NCBI RefSeq assembly: GCF_954871325.1
Contig: NC_088775.1
Span: 66,751,561 to 66,815,560 of the forward strand
DNA length: 64,000 nt
Reading direction: 5' to 3'
Source: Gordionus sp. m RMFG-2023
Lineage: Eukaryota; Nematomorpha; Gordioida; Chordodea; Parachordodidae
Below are positions 25,730 through 36,999 of the stretch, piece by piece (the first letter of the stretch is position 1; the number at the start of each line of letters is the position of its first letter). The notes beneath the pieces are model-generated. The model had not been told where the DNA came from. It saw nothing but the letters and a program-made list of their open reading frames with translations, and made no database searches. Both the position numbers and the translations under genes were made by a program.

Positions 25730-27040
25730 TCATTAATGACATATAAATCACCATCTGTACAATCATTAAATGAGGTTAAGACAGGGTTTGTTATCTAAAA
25801 TAAAAACAAAAGAATAATTTAAAAAATATAAATGCATTGAACCTGAAGAGGAGTCAATATACCACCTGTACAATTATTAAGTGAGGGTAAGACAGGGCTT
25901 GTTATCTAAAATAAAAACAAAGAATAATATAAAAAATATAAATGCCATGAACCTGAAGAGGAGTCAATATTAGGTTCAACTCCCTAGAAATAGTAGGAAC
26001 ATTATCAGAAGCTAAAATAGATGTATTCTATAATATAAAAGAGTATAAAAAAATATATATATGGCTAACTATATTTTGCGTTCTTAGTAGATTTTGTAGG
26101 GCCTCGCTATCCCCAGTGCGTTGCTTTTTTTGATTGACCTGCCATCTTTTTCTTTTATTAATGACGGATAAATCACCACCTGTACAATCATTAACTGAGG
26201 TTAGGACATGGCTTGTTAACTAAAATAAGAACAAAAGAATAAATAAAAAACATTAATGTATTAAACCTGAAGAAGAGTCAATATTAGGTTAACCTCTCTA
26301 GAAATAGTGGGAATATCATCCATCAGAAGCTAAAATAGAGGATTAGTTAGCCTAGACAAATAAAGAAATCAGGCAAAAATATAAATAAACTATTGTTGAA
26401 AGTAAACAAACATTAAAATAATGTAAAACCGGTAGATGGGTCAAAATTAGATGCATATTTCTAGTAGTTGGAGGGCTATCATCAAAAAAAATTTTTGGGG
26501 GACTTATCAAGCTTATTATGATATTCTAAAAGTTAAAAAATAACATGATGAATGTAATGTTATTAAGATTATGATTAATTAATTGTAAGGTAATTAAAAA
26601 ATAAGATTAAAAAAGGGGGGAAAAGGAAGGTATAAATTATTATATTATAAAAATAATAAAAATTAAAGTAAAGGAATTGATAAGGTTTGGCTATCATCAG
26701 AAAAAAAATTTTGAGGGACTTATCAAGCCTATTAGAAATCAGGCAAAAATATAAATAAACTATTGTTGAAATTAAACAAACATTAAAATATGTAAAACCG
26801 GTAGATGGGTCAAAATTAGCATATTTCTAGTAGTTATAGGGCTATCATCATAAAAAAATTTTGGGATTAAGGTTAATTAATTGTAAGGTAATTAAAAAAT
26901 AAGATTAAAAAAGGGGGGGGAAAAGAAGGTATAAATTATTATATTAAAAAAATAATAAAAATTAAATTAAAGGAATTGATAAGGTTTGGCTATCATCAGG
27001 AAAAAATTTTTGGGGGACTTATCAAGCCTATTATGATATT
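25730..27040 (-). repeat. Helitron N-terminal exon array, distal units
   Basis: At least three exon types recur. Type 1 (25742, 25858, 26165) shares acaatcattaa..gaggttaagacag and the acceptor-like ttatctaaaataa. Type 2 (25839, 25953, 26264) shares gaacctgaagaggagtcaat and cagaagctaaaataga. Type 3 (26425, 26795) shares accggtagatgggtcaaaat and ctagtagtt..gggctatcatca. On the minus strand, type 2 reads SDNVPTISRELNLILTPLQ between an ag and a gt, and one type 1 neighbour reads RKRWQVNQKKQRTG. The segment aattaaaaaataagattaaa and its surroundings repeat at 26590 and 26890. The units look like amplified exons of the Helitron N-terminal basic region. Confidence 0.68.
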
Positions 27041-27379
27041 CTAAAAGTTAAAAAATAATATGATGAATGTAATGTTATTAAGGATAAATAGGTTAGGATA
27101 AGATTATTTAAATATTTGAATATACTTGGTTATCTTCTTAATTATTGGTTATGAAAGAAGAATATGAGTATAAAAAGATTTCATTAATGTGTAATTGATA
27201 ATATGAGATGAAAATTGATAAGGTAATCTAAAAATAAAGAAAGGATTAAGTGAAATAAAAACATTCATATTTACAAATTTGAGGGAATATTGTTTTTCAT
27301 CCATGTTAAATATGTGCACACAATCAATTCCAATCATCTGTTTGAATAAATTAAATAAACAAATATATAAAAATAAATA

Positions 27380-27455
27380 CATACCGATGACATGACGTAG
27401 CGATGACATGACGTCACGATGACGTAGTGAGGACATCGGAAAATTATAATATAGA
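27380..27455 (-). promoter_or_regulatory. Helitron 5' end with CRE-like repeats
   Basis: Just inside the Helitron 5' terminus, gatgacatgacg/gatgacgt words repeat four times and include one perfect palindrome tgacgtca, the cyclic-AMP response element consensus, at about 27410-27417. It sits where a Helitron promoter would be expected. Function is inferred from motif and position only. Confidence 0.45.
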
Positions 27456-27577
27456 TAATATATAATTAAATGATTTTATATAAAATATTCTCAAAATTTG
27501 TCATTACGGCACCTTTGTTTTCCTGAAAAGATCTTTTTAGCCACATTTAACAATTCTACGGGGGCACTTGACAGCAG

Positions 27578-28302
27578 AACAGGGGCCGACTGGCGACGCT
27601 AAGGCCTCGTGGGCATTTTTTTTATAGCGGCTTCGTTTATATGGGGGCTTCGTTTATATGGAGGCTTCGTCCCCATACCCCCATTTTGGGATGTATTTAT
27701 GATGCCATGATGCCCTTTGAAAGAGATTATATAATATTCATTTAATTTATTTATTTAAACTCTATGGAAATTATACCTGCGATTTTATATGTACAATAAT
27801 GCTTATTTAAGGTGCAATATGATTCAATGTATGATTTATATTTTATTGTGCAATATGTAATAATTTCATATGTGCAATTAATATTATTCAATATGTGTAA
27901 TATAATTTTATTATTTGCGCAATTGTGATAAGTATTTCTTATGTACAATTAGCAAGATTTTATATGTGTAATTCTTAAAATAAAATGTGGGAATTTATAT
28001 TTTCGTGAGTCTTTTAGGAAAATATGATATCATTTCATAAGAGACCTTTTTTTAAAATATAATGTGATAACTATAATATTGTGTTTAAACTATTTTTAAA
28101 TATGTTTTTGTGCAAATATATAAGAAATAGTTAAAACAGGTAAAATATTAATAAATAATTAAAGGGGTCCCATCTGAAGGCCGGGTAAAAGCGAGCCAAA
28201 GGCCCGTAAATAGGGGGTATAGGGGTGACCCCCATAAAAATGAAGCAGTTAGAAAACATTTTCCTACGAGGTAATAGTTTCGCCAGTCTGCCCCTCTTTG
28301 CT
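27578..28302. mobile_element. hAT-type MITE with GC-rich inverted ends
   Basis: The left end caggggccgactggcgac and the right end cgccagtctgccccta-like sequence form an inverted pair of about 110 bp, including gcctcgtggg/cctacgagg and the ccccataccccc/ggggtatagggg blocks. CAGGGGC-GACTGGC is a common end type of hAT MITEs. The right boundary and target duplication are not clean. Confidence 0.5.
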
Positions 28303-28499
28303 CACCTACTAAGACAGAGAAGAAATTGTTAATTCTGATGGAAATTCTTAAAAAATACCTCTCTTCTAACACTATGATACAAAGGTGGAAATTTGTTACA
28401 TCCAAACAAGATGAATCCATACTTTATTATGTCCAAAGACAAAAACAGTTAGCCCTCAACTGCTCATTTTAGGATACGCTTGATAATTTTCTATAGGAT
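28303..28499. other. Spacer without a recognisable feature
   Basis: Short AT-rich spacer between the MITE and the fossil LTR-element fragment; no gene or repeat recognised. Confidence 0.3.
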
Positions 28500-29200
28500 C
28501 GGTTAATTGCAGGTTTCTCAAACATCGATACATTAGATTTAATAGTCATAGAAGTCGCAAGACCATAATTAACATTAATCATGAAAATAATCTGTCGATT
28601 TGGTAGGAATTATGGTAAAAATAACAATAATAATAAGCTGACATTCAAATCAATACAGCAAATCCTTTTAGAGTTTGTATAGCATGTGGAAGGCCTCATT
28701 TTCGTAATCGCTGCCTTTCAAATCTTCTACATGTTACAGCTACAATAAAATAGGACATATTTCTAAAGTATGTAGAAAATAAAGTTCAGAATTTGATAAA
28801 AAAAAAGTAAGACTGTTATACTCGAAGTTCAACAATATGATTTCAATGAAGAATAGATTGATATGATATAACCTTCAAATTCATTCTCAAAGATAGATTT
28901 ACGAGATTCAACCATTTGATTTTCACGAGCAATGGATTGATACGATGCTAAAAAATTTCATGAAAAAATAGTAATTCAATCCCAATCTTTTGAATTCTTA
29001 GATACGGGAGCTTCCATCTCAATTATTATTACTTGGAATACCTATAAGAAATGTAATACAATTATATTACCATCCACTATCTGCCTAAATTATACTCACC
29101 TTAAGTTTTCTTATATCACGATACGGTAAGAATATTTCAGGACGAGACGTTATAGTATGAAATCTAGAATTATTAAGACAATGCATTACTGTAGTAAAGA
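28500..29200 (+). mobile_element. Fossil gag-pol fragment of an LTR retroelement
   Basis: A broken, old Ty3/gypsy-like fragment. Parts recognisable in order are two zinc-knuckle motifs of the nucleocapsid (about 28675-28785; CIACGRPHFRNRC and a second C..C..GH..C) and an aspartic protease signature (FLDTGAS, about 29000). No LTRs or polymerase were seen. It is heavily decayed. Confidence 0.6.
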
Positions 29201-29339
29201 AGTAATCTATTGTAATATTTTATCATATTATATATTATATTTGCCAGTTAGATATGATTATATATATATTTATGATTAATAAATAGGTGTTGTTTAACTT
29301 CCTAATGTATTATCTACACACCCATCCATTAACGTGAAA

Positions 29340-29455
29340 TTATATATCGCCATTTGTAATTAAGTTGCACCCAATGACATATAATATACCTAGACTGACG
29401 ATTCATTCATTAAAAGTGTACATCAATACAAATCAGCTGGGGACGCCATTTTGGT
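29340..29455 (+). repeat. Direct repeat flanking the P-like element, left copy
   Basis: The words atatataatata-c, gattcattcatt, aaaagtgt, aatcagctg and gccattttg occur in the same order and orientation at 32838-32882, continuing at 46525-46580 on the far side of MULE1. The P-like transposon lies between the two copies. Confidence 0.55.
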
Positions 29456-29695
29456 AACCTATAAAGTAATTATTCTCATGTAAAAAGTGCTATATATTTT
29501 CTAATTTTTTGGAATTAAAAAAATAAATATATATTATCCCAATTTTATGATTAAGATTGATGTTATTTGTAAATATGTTATTTTAAAAAGATTTTTCAAT
29601 ATTTGAAGATATTTGCCACTCATATTTTCCAAGTATATTAATGATTTATGATTGATATTTGATAATGGTTTGTTTTTCATTTATGTAAGAAGACT

Positions 29696-32290
29696 ATGAG
29701 CTTTTGTTGTGCAATATCTTGCAATTCAAAATCTAGTAATAATAGAAAATCTTTTCATAGGTAGATTTTAATCATATTATTTATATGTATAAAGAATATT
29801 TGAATTTTAAATTTATCTCCAGATTCCCTCTAAAGAATCATATCTTATAATCAAAATGGTTTAAGGCAATCAATAGAAAAAACTTCAACCCCACCAAATA
29901 TTCTAAAATATGTGGTATCATTTCACCATTGATAGTTTTATTCCATCTGTTACGGGGCTACGAAGTTTAAAGGAAGGATCTATACCTACCATTTTCAAAA
30001 TACCCATTCCTCTTCAGGATGTATGATTATAATATAAATATTTTATGTTCCTAACCCATGAGACATAGTCATTAGGAGGTAAAACATATAGGATTAAGTC
30101 CCCGAAAACTTTGATCTCCTTATAATTGAGTGTTTTAAGTTTTAAATAAAAAATATCACTTTTTACATTAATGTTAATATTTTTTTAAATGAGTTCCCTT
30201 TATGTCGAAAAACATAATATCTTATTTCCAAAGATGATAAAATATTCATATATATATTAAGAAATATTCTTCAAAGATAACAAATAATCCGAATAATACT
30301 ATTACAATTTCAAACTCTATAAAAAAAATTGATCATAACTATGCTGCTAATAACTATACCTTAACCAGAAATGTTAAATAATATTACTTCAAAAAACAAT
30401 AATAACCTTTTTATTTAAAAAAATATTTTTTTAGAGAAAATATTTTCCAAAAACAAGTTACACTTTAAATATTCTTGAAGATGTAGATTTGGAGAAACCT
30501 GCTAGTCATGTAAACCCTATTTATTAAAATTCTTGTGAGATTTATTATTTGTCTATATTTTAATATTTATTACAATATTTATATTATAAAACATATTTTT
30601 ATAAGAATGTTTCAAAAACAATTGACACTATTAATATTCTTGAAGATGTAGATTTGGAGAAACCTGCTAGTCATGTAAGCCCTATTTATTAAAATTCTTG
30701 TGAGATTTATTATTTGTCTATATTTAAATATTTATTACAATATTTATATTATAAAACATATTTTTATAAGAATGTTTCAAAAACAATTGACACTATTAAT
30801 ATTCTTGAAGATGTAGATTTGGAGAAACCTGCTAGTCATGTAAGCCCTATTTATTAAAAATCTTGTGAGATTTATTATTTGTCTATATTTTAATATTTAT
30901 TACAATATTTATATTATAAAACATATTTTTAAAAGAATGTTTCAAAAACAATTGACACTATTAATATTCTTGAAGATGTAGATTTGGAGAAACCTGCTAG
31001 TCATGTAAGCCCTATTTATTAAAAATCTTGTGAGATTTATTATTTGTCTATATTTTAATTAAGAGAAAATATCCTTCACAAACAATAGCCAATTATCACA
31101 ATGATCATATATATACAGCCAATTTATCATTCTTATCAAGAAAGATCAAATATCAAGATAAATATATTTTAAAATTAAAAAAAAAAATGAGCGCCTCTTA
31201 TAAGAGGGAAACTATAAGAAATAAGAAGATTATCGATTTAAAATCAATTATTAAACAATTGAAGAATAAAAATTTAATATGTGGTGAAGGGGAGGATCAA
31301 TTGGAAAAATTTTTTACAGGCATCCCTTTAGCTTTTATCAAAACCCAATTACACAGTGGAGGCATAAAAAATCCACGGAGAATAAAATTTTCCCAAGAAA
31401 AGAAACAGTTTGCCTCCACTGTTCATTTTTATTCTCCAAAAGCATATAAATACTTAAGGGATCAATTTTGCCTACCATCAGAATCTACATTGAGAACTTG
31501 GAGCCAACAAATTAAAATAAGGCCAGGTTTATATTTTATAAATTAAAATATAAATAATTTGATTTTAGATTTTCTCGATGCTTCTTTTGATAGAATTAAA
31601 AGATTTCAATCTGATTCGAAAGTAAAATTATTCACCACATTAAGCCTTGATGAAATGTCCATTCGTCATATTGTACAATGGGACAAAAAGGAGTACCATG
31701 GATATGTTGATTTGGGCAATGAAATCAAACCATCTGATTCTCTTCCTAAAGCCAAACAGGCTCTTTTTCTTATGGCAACATGTCTTAATGGAACATGGAA
31801 AATTCCCATAGGATACTTCTTAGTATCAAATACTACTAGAGATTTGCTTGGTAATATAGTCACTAATGCTCTTCATTTATTACATGATACAGGCACTTCC
31901 TGTAAAGTTATAGTATGTGATGGTTTGGCGGCTAATATAAAAATGTACCAACTACTTGGTGCATCTATAGATCCTGATCTATGTATACCCTATTTTACTC
32001 ACCCATTAAATTTTGATGAAAAAGTCTACATTATGTTGGACGTTTGCCACATGATTAAGTTGTTGAGAAATCTTCTCGGTGATAAAAAAATTTTAATTTA
32101 TAATAATGGATCAGTAATTAAATTACTATTAAAATATATATTTTTATAAATTAATAGATAATAAATTGGAAATATATAGCTAATCTTCACAATTTACAAG
32201 ATAGAAGGACTTCGTGCTGCTAATAAAATTAATAAATCTCATATTGACTATCACAAACAAAAAATGAAAGTACAATTAAAAATACTACAA
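29696..32290 (+). pseudogene. P-element-like transposase with N-terminal THAP domain
   Basis: Exon 1 (29696-29760) encodes MSFCCAISCNSKSSNNRKSF, the first zinc ligands of a THAP finger. Exon 2 (29823-30022) has WFKAINRKNFNPTKYSKICG, then HFTIDSF and the SIPTIF end of the THAP domain; it has one in-frame stop and one frameshift. A linker exon (RKYFPKTS..LEDVDLEKPASH) is repeated about four times. The exon 31064-31526 gives a basic coiled coil (KYILKLKKKMSASYKRE) and the transposase start. After a 42-bp intron, 31569-32113 has LSLDEMSIRHIVQWD (first catalytic Asp), GYVDLGNEI and VIVCDGLAANIKM (second Asp). After a 44-bp intron come INWKYIANLHNLQDR, a frameshift, and EGLRAANKINKSHID before decay. 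Confidence 0.82.
30445..31061 (+). repeat. 165-bp tandem repeat carrying a transposase exon, about 3.7 copies
   Basis: The word atgtagatttggagaaacct starts at 30481, 30646, 30811 and 30976, an exact 165-bp period. Each unit holds an exon-like segment (..NILEDVDLEKPASH in phase 0) followed by a donor-like gtaagc or gtaaac. Copies two to four are nearly identical to each other; the first has diverged at its 5' side. The units sit between the THAP exons and the coiled-coil exon of the P-like transposase. Confidence 0.9.
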
Positions 32291-32299
32291 TACTTATAT

Positions 32300-32891
32300 T
32301 TTTTTTTAAAGGTTAAACTTATGTCATTGGTTGCACCTTATGATTAAATTTACTGAATAAAATGTCAATGAAAACTGATACTTATTGTTTATAGAAATAA
32401 ATAAATGTAAATAATGGTTCTACCTTCAAAATAAATTTGATTTCAATTCTTTTATTTCAGTTTAAGTCGTAATATAGCAAATTAGTTAGTCGTAATATAA
32501 CAATATGCAGAATATTCTTTAAATAAATATCTAATAATGGTTGGTACCAGTGGCGTCGCTAGGAGGGGGGGGGGCGCAGGGGCTCGAGCCCCCTGGAAAA
32601 TTTGAATAGCCCCCTGAAGCAAAAAAAATTTTTTAAATGGAATCTTAACCTCTGAACTAAAAATAAATTTTTTTTGCCCCCTCATACCTTTATAATTCTA
32701 TTAAGTAAAATATAGATTTAATTTTATTATTTAAAAATTAATAAGACTATCTAAATATTTATTAAATGAATACTATTTTAAATATTAGATTAAATTAATA
32801 CATATAAATTATATTTTCACTAAGTCATCTAGCAACAATGATATATAATATAACTATAGATTGGCGATTCATTCATTCAATGCATTATAAA
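32300..32891. other. Non-coding flank of the P-like element, with a hAT-like end
   Basis: No gene is seen. At 32548-32640 a GC-rich segment (cagtggcgtcgctagg, then poly-G and gggctcgagcccc) resembles the end of a CAGTGGCG-type hAT or MITE, with no partner found. The right part (32838-32882) is the second copy of the direct repeat at 29340. Confidence 0.45.
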
Positions 32892-33676
32892 GGGTAATGA
32901 TAATGCACGGTAAGCGTGCACTATTTTTTTCATGTTTTTCATAAATTAACAAGCACGCCAAAATACGTCATATATTTATTTTTTGGTAAATAAATAAGTA
33001 AAATTACGAAAGCTCTCGTTTATAAATGTTCGTTTTATAATTATTTTATTTGAAAAACTAAACAATTATTTAAACATTCAAATTTATATTATAAAAGTAA
33101 TCGTATTTATATACACACAATATTTAAAATTTAATGAAATAGGTTATTCCTTTTACAGAACCTATTCATTTTACAGTACCTGTTCATTTTACAGTACCTT
33201 GATAGCCAAGTATTTTTATACTCAATTTATATTATAAATGTATATTGTTATATACTTAGTTACAATAATAATTTTATATTTAAAATTTAATGAAATAGGT
33301 TATTCCTTTTACAGAACCTATTCCTTTTACAGTACCTGTTCATTTTACAGTACCTTGATAGCCAAGTATTTTTATACTCAATTTATATTATAAAAAAATA
33401 ATTGTTAAATTTATAGTTATGCTTATACAGGCACACTGGACAGGTTAAATGTTAGCCTTTGTGCTACCCACCCTATTCAAATTTTTTACTTAAGTTGTTA
33501 GGCCCACCCTGGTTCTCTTTAAATACAAGCCCTAATCAAAAATGTATGTAGTTGAACATACAAATAAAAACTATTTGTGATATTTGGAATGATTAAATTA
33601 AATATATTACCCCTTATTTACCATCTCTCTATTAATTCAAGATTATGATATAAATATTAGCACAAAAAAAATCCAA
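32892..33676 (+). repeat. MULE1 left terminal inverted repeat
   Basis: It matches the right repeat almost base for base. It contains a tandem duplication of about 156 bp (from about 33136 and from about 33292) in which words such as ttccttttacag and cattttacagtacc recur three or four times. Repeated subterminal words may be transposase binding sites. Confidence 0.9.
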
Positions 33677-33738
33677 ATAATAATGATTATTAGTTTATAC
33701 CCAACTCATTAATATTTTTTACCCTATATTAGATTCTT

Positions 33739-36700
33739 ATGGATGAATATCAAAGCAATTTTGATTTAGATGAAGAAATAACTTCTACAAGTCAAAAAAA
33801 ATAGAAGTAACAATGCATATTTTTTTTAATAAGGTTATCTATTCTATAATCTATTTCATAGGTTGGGGCACAATTTGAATCATTTAATGATTTGCAAGAA
33901 GCTATAGATAAATATGAAAATCTAGTGTTTACAAATTACCATATAGCAACATGTACCAAGCTTGGTAATTTTGATGAAAACATTATTCGAACAATACAAT
34001 ACAAATATATACGTTATGTTTGTATACATGGAGGAAGACACTTTAAAAGTGTGGGAAAGGAAAACGACTTACCCAAACTTTACAACTAAATTGCCCAAAC
34101 AGCTTTTCAGTAAAGCACATAATAATAGGGGATCTACATAGGCTAGAGGTTTCCAAAATGAATAGTGGGCATAATCATGATTTGGGTATATATTTTTAAG
34201 AAATATACAATTTTTATTTATTAATTTAGATTATAATTTATTCATGCGTTTACCTAAGCAAAGTAAAATAAATGATGAATCAAGATCATTAATTGTTAAG
34301 TGTTTAAAATATGATGCCTCAATTCCTAAAATTAAATATGACCTCCAACAAAAAGGAGTTTACACAACAAATCGAGATTTATATAATATAAAAAAGAAAA
34401 TATTATATCAACCAGGGGACTCTGAGCTCCTGGATGTTTTTAACTTATTAAAAAATTTAAACCCTAATAATATTATAAAAATAGTTTCTGAAAACAATGC
34501 CCTTCATGGGATATATTACCAAACCCCAAATATGAAGGATTACTTTATTGCATTTCCAGAGATTCTCCTGGTTGATGCAACTTATAAATTAAATTATTAT
34601 CAAATGCCAGTATTTACTCTCTTTGTTATTGATGGCGAAGAACAAACGAGATTTGCTGCTATCTGGATAGTCAAATCTGAGAATTATTTAATTGTTAAAA
34701 ATATGTGTGATTTATTTAAATCGTACAATGATAATAATAATAAAATTAAAGTAATAATTGCAGATAAGGACTTTGCTGATAGACATGCTTATAGAGAAGC
34801 CTTTCCTATGGCTTCACTTGAAATATGTACGTTCCATGTACAACAAACATTTATTAGAGAAATAACCGTTAAAAAGAGAAATATAAATTCTACCCAGGTA
34901 AAGGTTGTGTTAAATCTTTTGAAAAAAAATGATCTACACCAAAACAGAGGCACATTATTGGGAAATATATATTCATTGATGGCATTAAATTTTCCAGATG
35001 TGGAAGAATATTTTAATAATAATTGGCATAACATTCGACACGAGTGGTCTTATCCATGGCGGTGTAAAACCACAAATTTTTCTATTTATACAAATAATAG
35101 GACAGAGAGTATGAATAGGGTACTCAAAACCCCAATAAAAAACATTCAAATTTAACAAATTTTTTCAAAAATTTGAATATTTGTATAGATACCTCAAATG
35201 AGGAAAAGAATCATAATGTGATTATGAATCTTAAAAAAATATCTACAATAAGTTATCCAGAAAATAGTGTAAAATTCTAATATAAAATATATTGACTAAT
35301 GCTGCCTTTAAAAGGATATTAGATCAGCTAAATTTATCAATATCCCATGATGAAGGAAATTCAACTTTAACAGTATTACCCTCAAATTGTAGTTGTGGAT
35401 ATTTAGAATCTATTTTATTACCATGTAGGCATATTTTTGAATATAGAAGATTGAATGGTATAGATCTGTTTGATCAAAATTTATGTCATCCAAGATGGCA
35501 GAGAGATTACTTTATGAATTCAAAAATTTACATGATGACTGATAAAAATAAAATACTTACTAATAATATTAATCAAAATGATATCGATGGCACTAGAATT
35601 AATCATACTATCAATGAAAAAAAAATTCTATCATCTGATGAAAAATTCAGAAAAGTAAAGGATATTATGCAAAATATATCATCATTATCATCTCAGATGA
35701 ATCAAAATGCATTTAACAAAATATATACATACTTAAAATATGTTTATAAAGATCTATGTCAGCCTACTCCTAAAATTATTGAACAATTTGAACATGCTAT
35801 CAATATATTTAATCCAACATCAGGATTTAAATTTAATGACATGGGTAATCATTTTTTTTAGAATTTATTAATAATTTTTTTTAATGAATTATAATATATT
35901 CTGGAAACTTTAAAAAATATATATAAAAGATGTTGAACAAAAACCAGAAAATCCACTGAAACAAGTTAGTGAAGTAGAAATCGATTTCAATAATATAAAA
36001 AATATTGAAATGCCAGAAAAAATAAGTCCTGGATATTTGAAAAGACACAAAGATGCTAAAAATATGAGAAAAGGTTTGATCTTTAAATTCATTTATATTA
36101 TTTGTGAAAAGTGAAAGTGATGAAAGAAAAACAAATAAATAACATCAATATAATGGACAAAGAAAATAATCACAACTTTAAGCATTTGATAGATATGAAA
36201 GGTTACATATTTTATAGTTACATCTATATCACTTTTTTTTGGCTAATAGCAAATATTGTTTATATGAAAAGCAAAAAATTTTTTTATGTCTTAACAATAT
36301 ATTTTTTTTAGATACTAGTTTTCCCTCATCAATAAAAATTTTCACAAATAGTAAACCCTTACAAGCTCTTTCTGAAAACACAAGTATTTTTTTGTAAATT
36401 TTATACTAATTGCATAATATATTTTCAAGATTCTACCAGTTTACATTCATCAATGCAAACATTTATAGGTTATTATATATTGTTAAACTTTATTTAATTT
36501 TTTATATATATTATTTTTAGGATGTGCTAATGCTAAAAAGCACACTGCTGGCTCATCAGATAAGAATATAGTTATCCATTCTTGTAATTATGATAGACAA
36601 AAAGATTCTTTTAGTAACGAAATTACTTAATTATATTATTATCTGATGTTTTTCTTGTAGGGCCTCTATTAAATACAAAACGAACAATTTACTCCACAGT

Positions 36701-36972
36701 TCTTGTAAATCTTTTATTATATATACCTAATTATTTTATTTTAGTACTACCACATGGAAATAATATTAGGCCATTAAATCCTTTTAGTAATAGACCACTT
36801 TAATAATATTTAATATTTATTTCTTTAAGGGATTTTACCAAATAATATGCCCAAACTGACATTACCATTAAATAACACCACAAATGTCCCAACTTCAAAT
36901 TTTTCTTTTGTGAAAGTTGGGAATATATCTACAAGCTCAAATCAAATTAAAACGCTATCATTTTTTAAATAA
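33739..36972 (+). pseudogene. MULE1 transposase with FLYWCH, MULE and SWIM domains
   Basis: Exon 1 starts at 33739 (MDEYQSNFDLDEEITS). Exon 2 (from 33862) reads VGAQFESFNDLQEAIDKY, then a FLYWCH-type finger ending MNSGHNHDL, with a frameshift near 34060. The MULE transposase domain (34244-35155) has the DDE pattern: LLVDATYKLN, IIADKDFADRHAYREAFP, the CTFHVQ C-x2-H motif and NNRTESMNRVLK. A SWIM finger (35370-35450) reads CSCGYLESILLPCRHIF, and C-terminal exons run to LSFFK-stop at 36972. The arrangement resembles ZSWIM1/ZSWIM3-type animal MULE derivatives. Breaks at about 34060 and 35155-35290 suggest inactivity, though the core is well kept. Confidence 0.85.
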
Positions 36973-36999
36973 AATATTTAATATTATTTTTTATATAAT

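Larger units (their letters stand above)
14489..27455 (-). mobile_element. Helitron, about 13 kb including a nested hAT element
   Basis: On the minus strand the element begins TCTATATTATAA at 27455 and ends with a 7-bp hairpin (TGACGGG/CCCGTCA with an AAAA loop on the plus strand, 14500-14517) followed by TTTCTACTAG, stopping at 14489. The flanking bases are A on the left (14488) and T on the right (27456), matching insertion into an AT dinucleotide, as Helitrons do. It encodes Rep and Pif1-like helicase domains (15701-20090) and has repeated N-terminal exons. The hAT element at 21120-25657 is inserted in it; without that, its length is about 8.4 kb, normal for an autonomous Helitron. Confidence 0.9.
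29690..32300 (+). mobile_element. P-element-like (THAP9-type) transposon, decayed
   Basis: It contains a THAP DNA-binding domain, an amplified linker exon, a coiled coil and a P-type transposase core in the order known from P elements and THAP9. Short introns (42 and 44 bp) are recognisable. Terminal inverted repeats and an 8-bp target duplication were not found, so the limits are those of the coding remains. The 3' part of the transposase, including the GTP-binding insertion's end and the final acidic residue, is missing. Confidence 0.8.

Noticed and set aside
28148-28420. 90-codon minus-strand frame
   Set aside because: It lies over the right end of the GC-rich MITE and its composition follows from that end.
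30445-31061. Regular 165-bp repeats as a possible CRISPR or satellite array
   Set aside because: There are no short repeat-spacer alternations, the units are nearly identical throughout, and each carries a piece of P-transposase coding sequence.
32482-32685. 67-codon minus-strand frame with a proline run
   Set aside because: The proline run is the translation of a poly-G/C tract at a hAT-like end.
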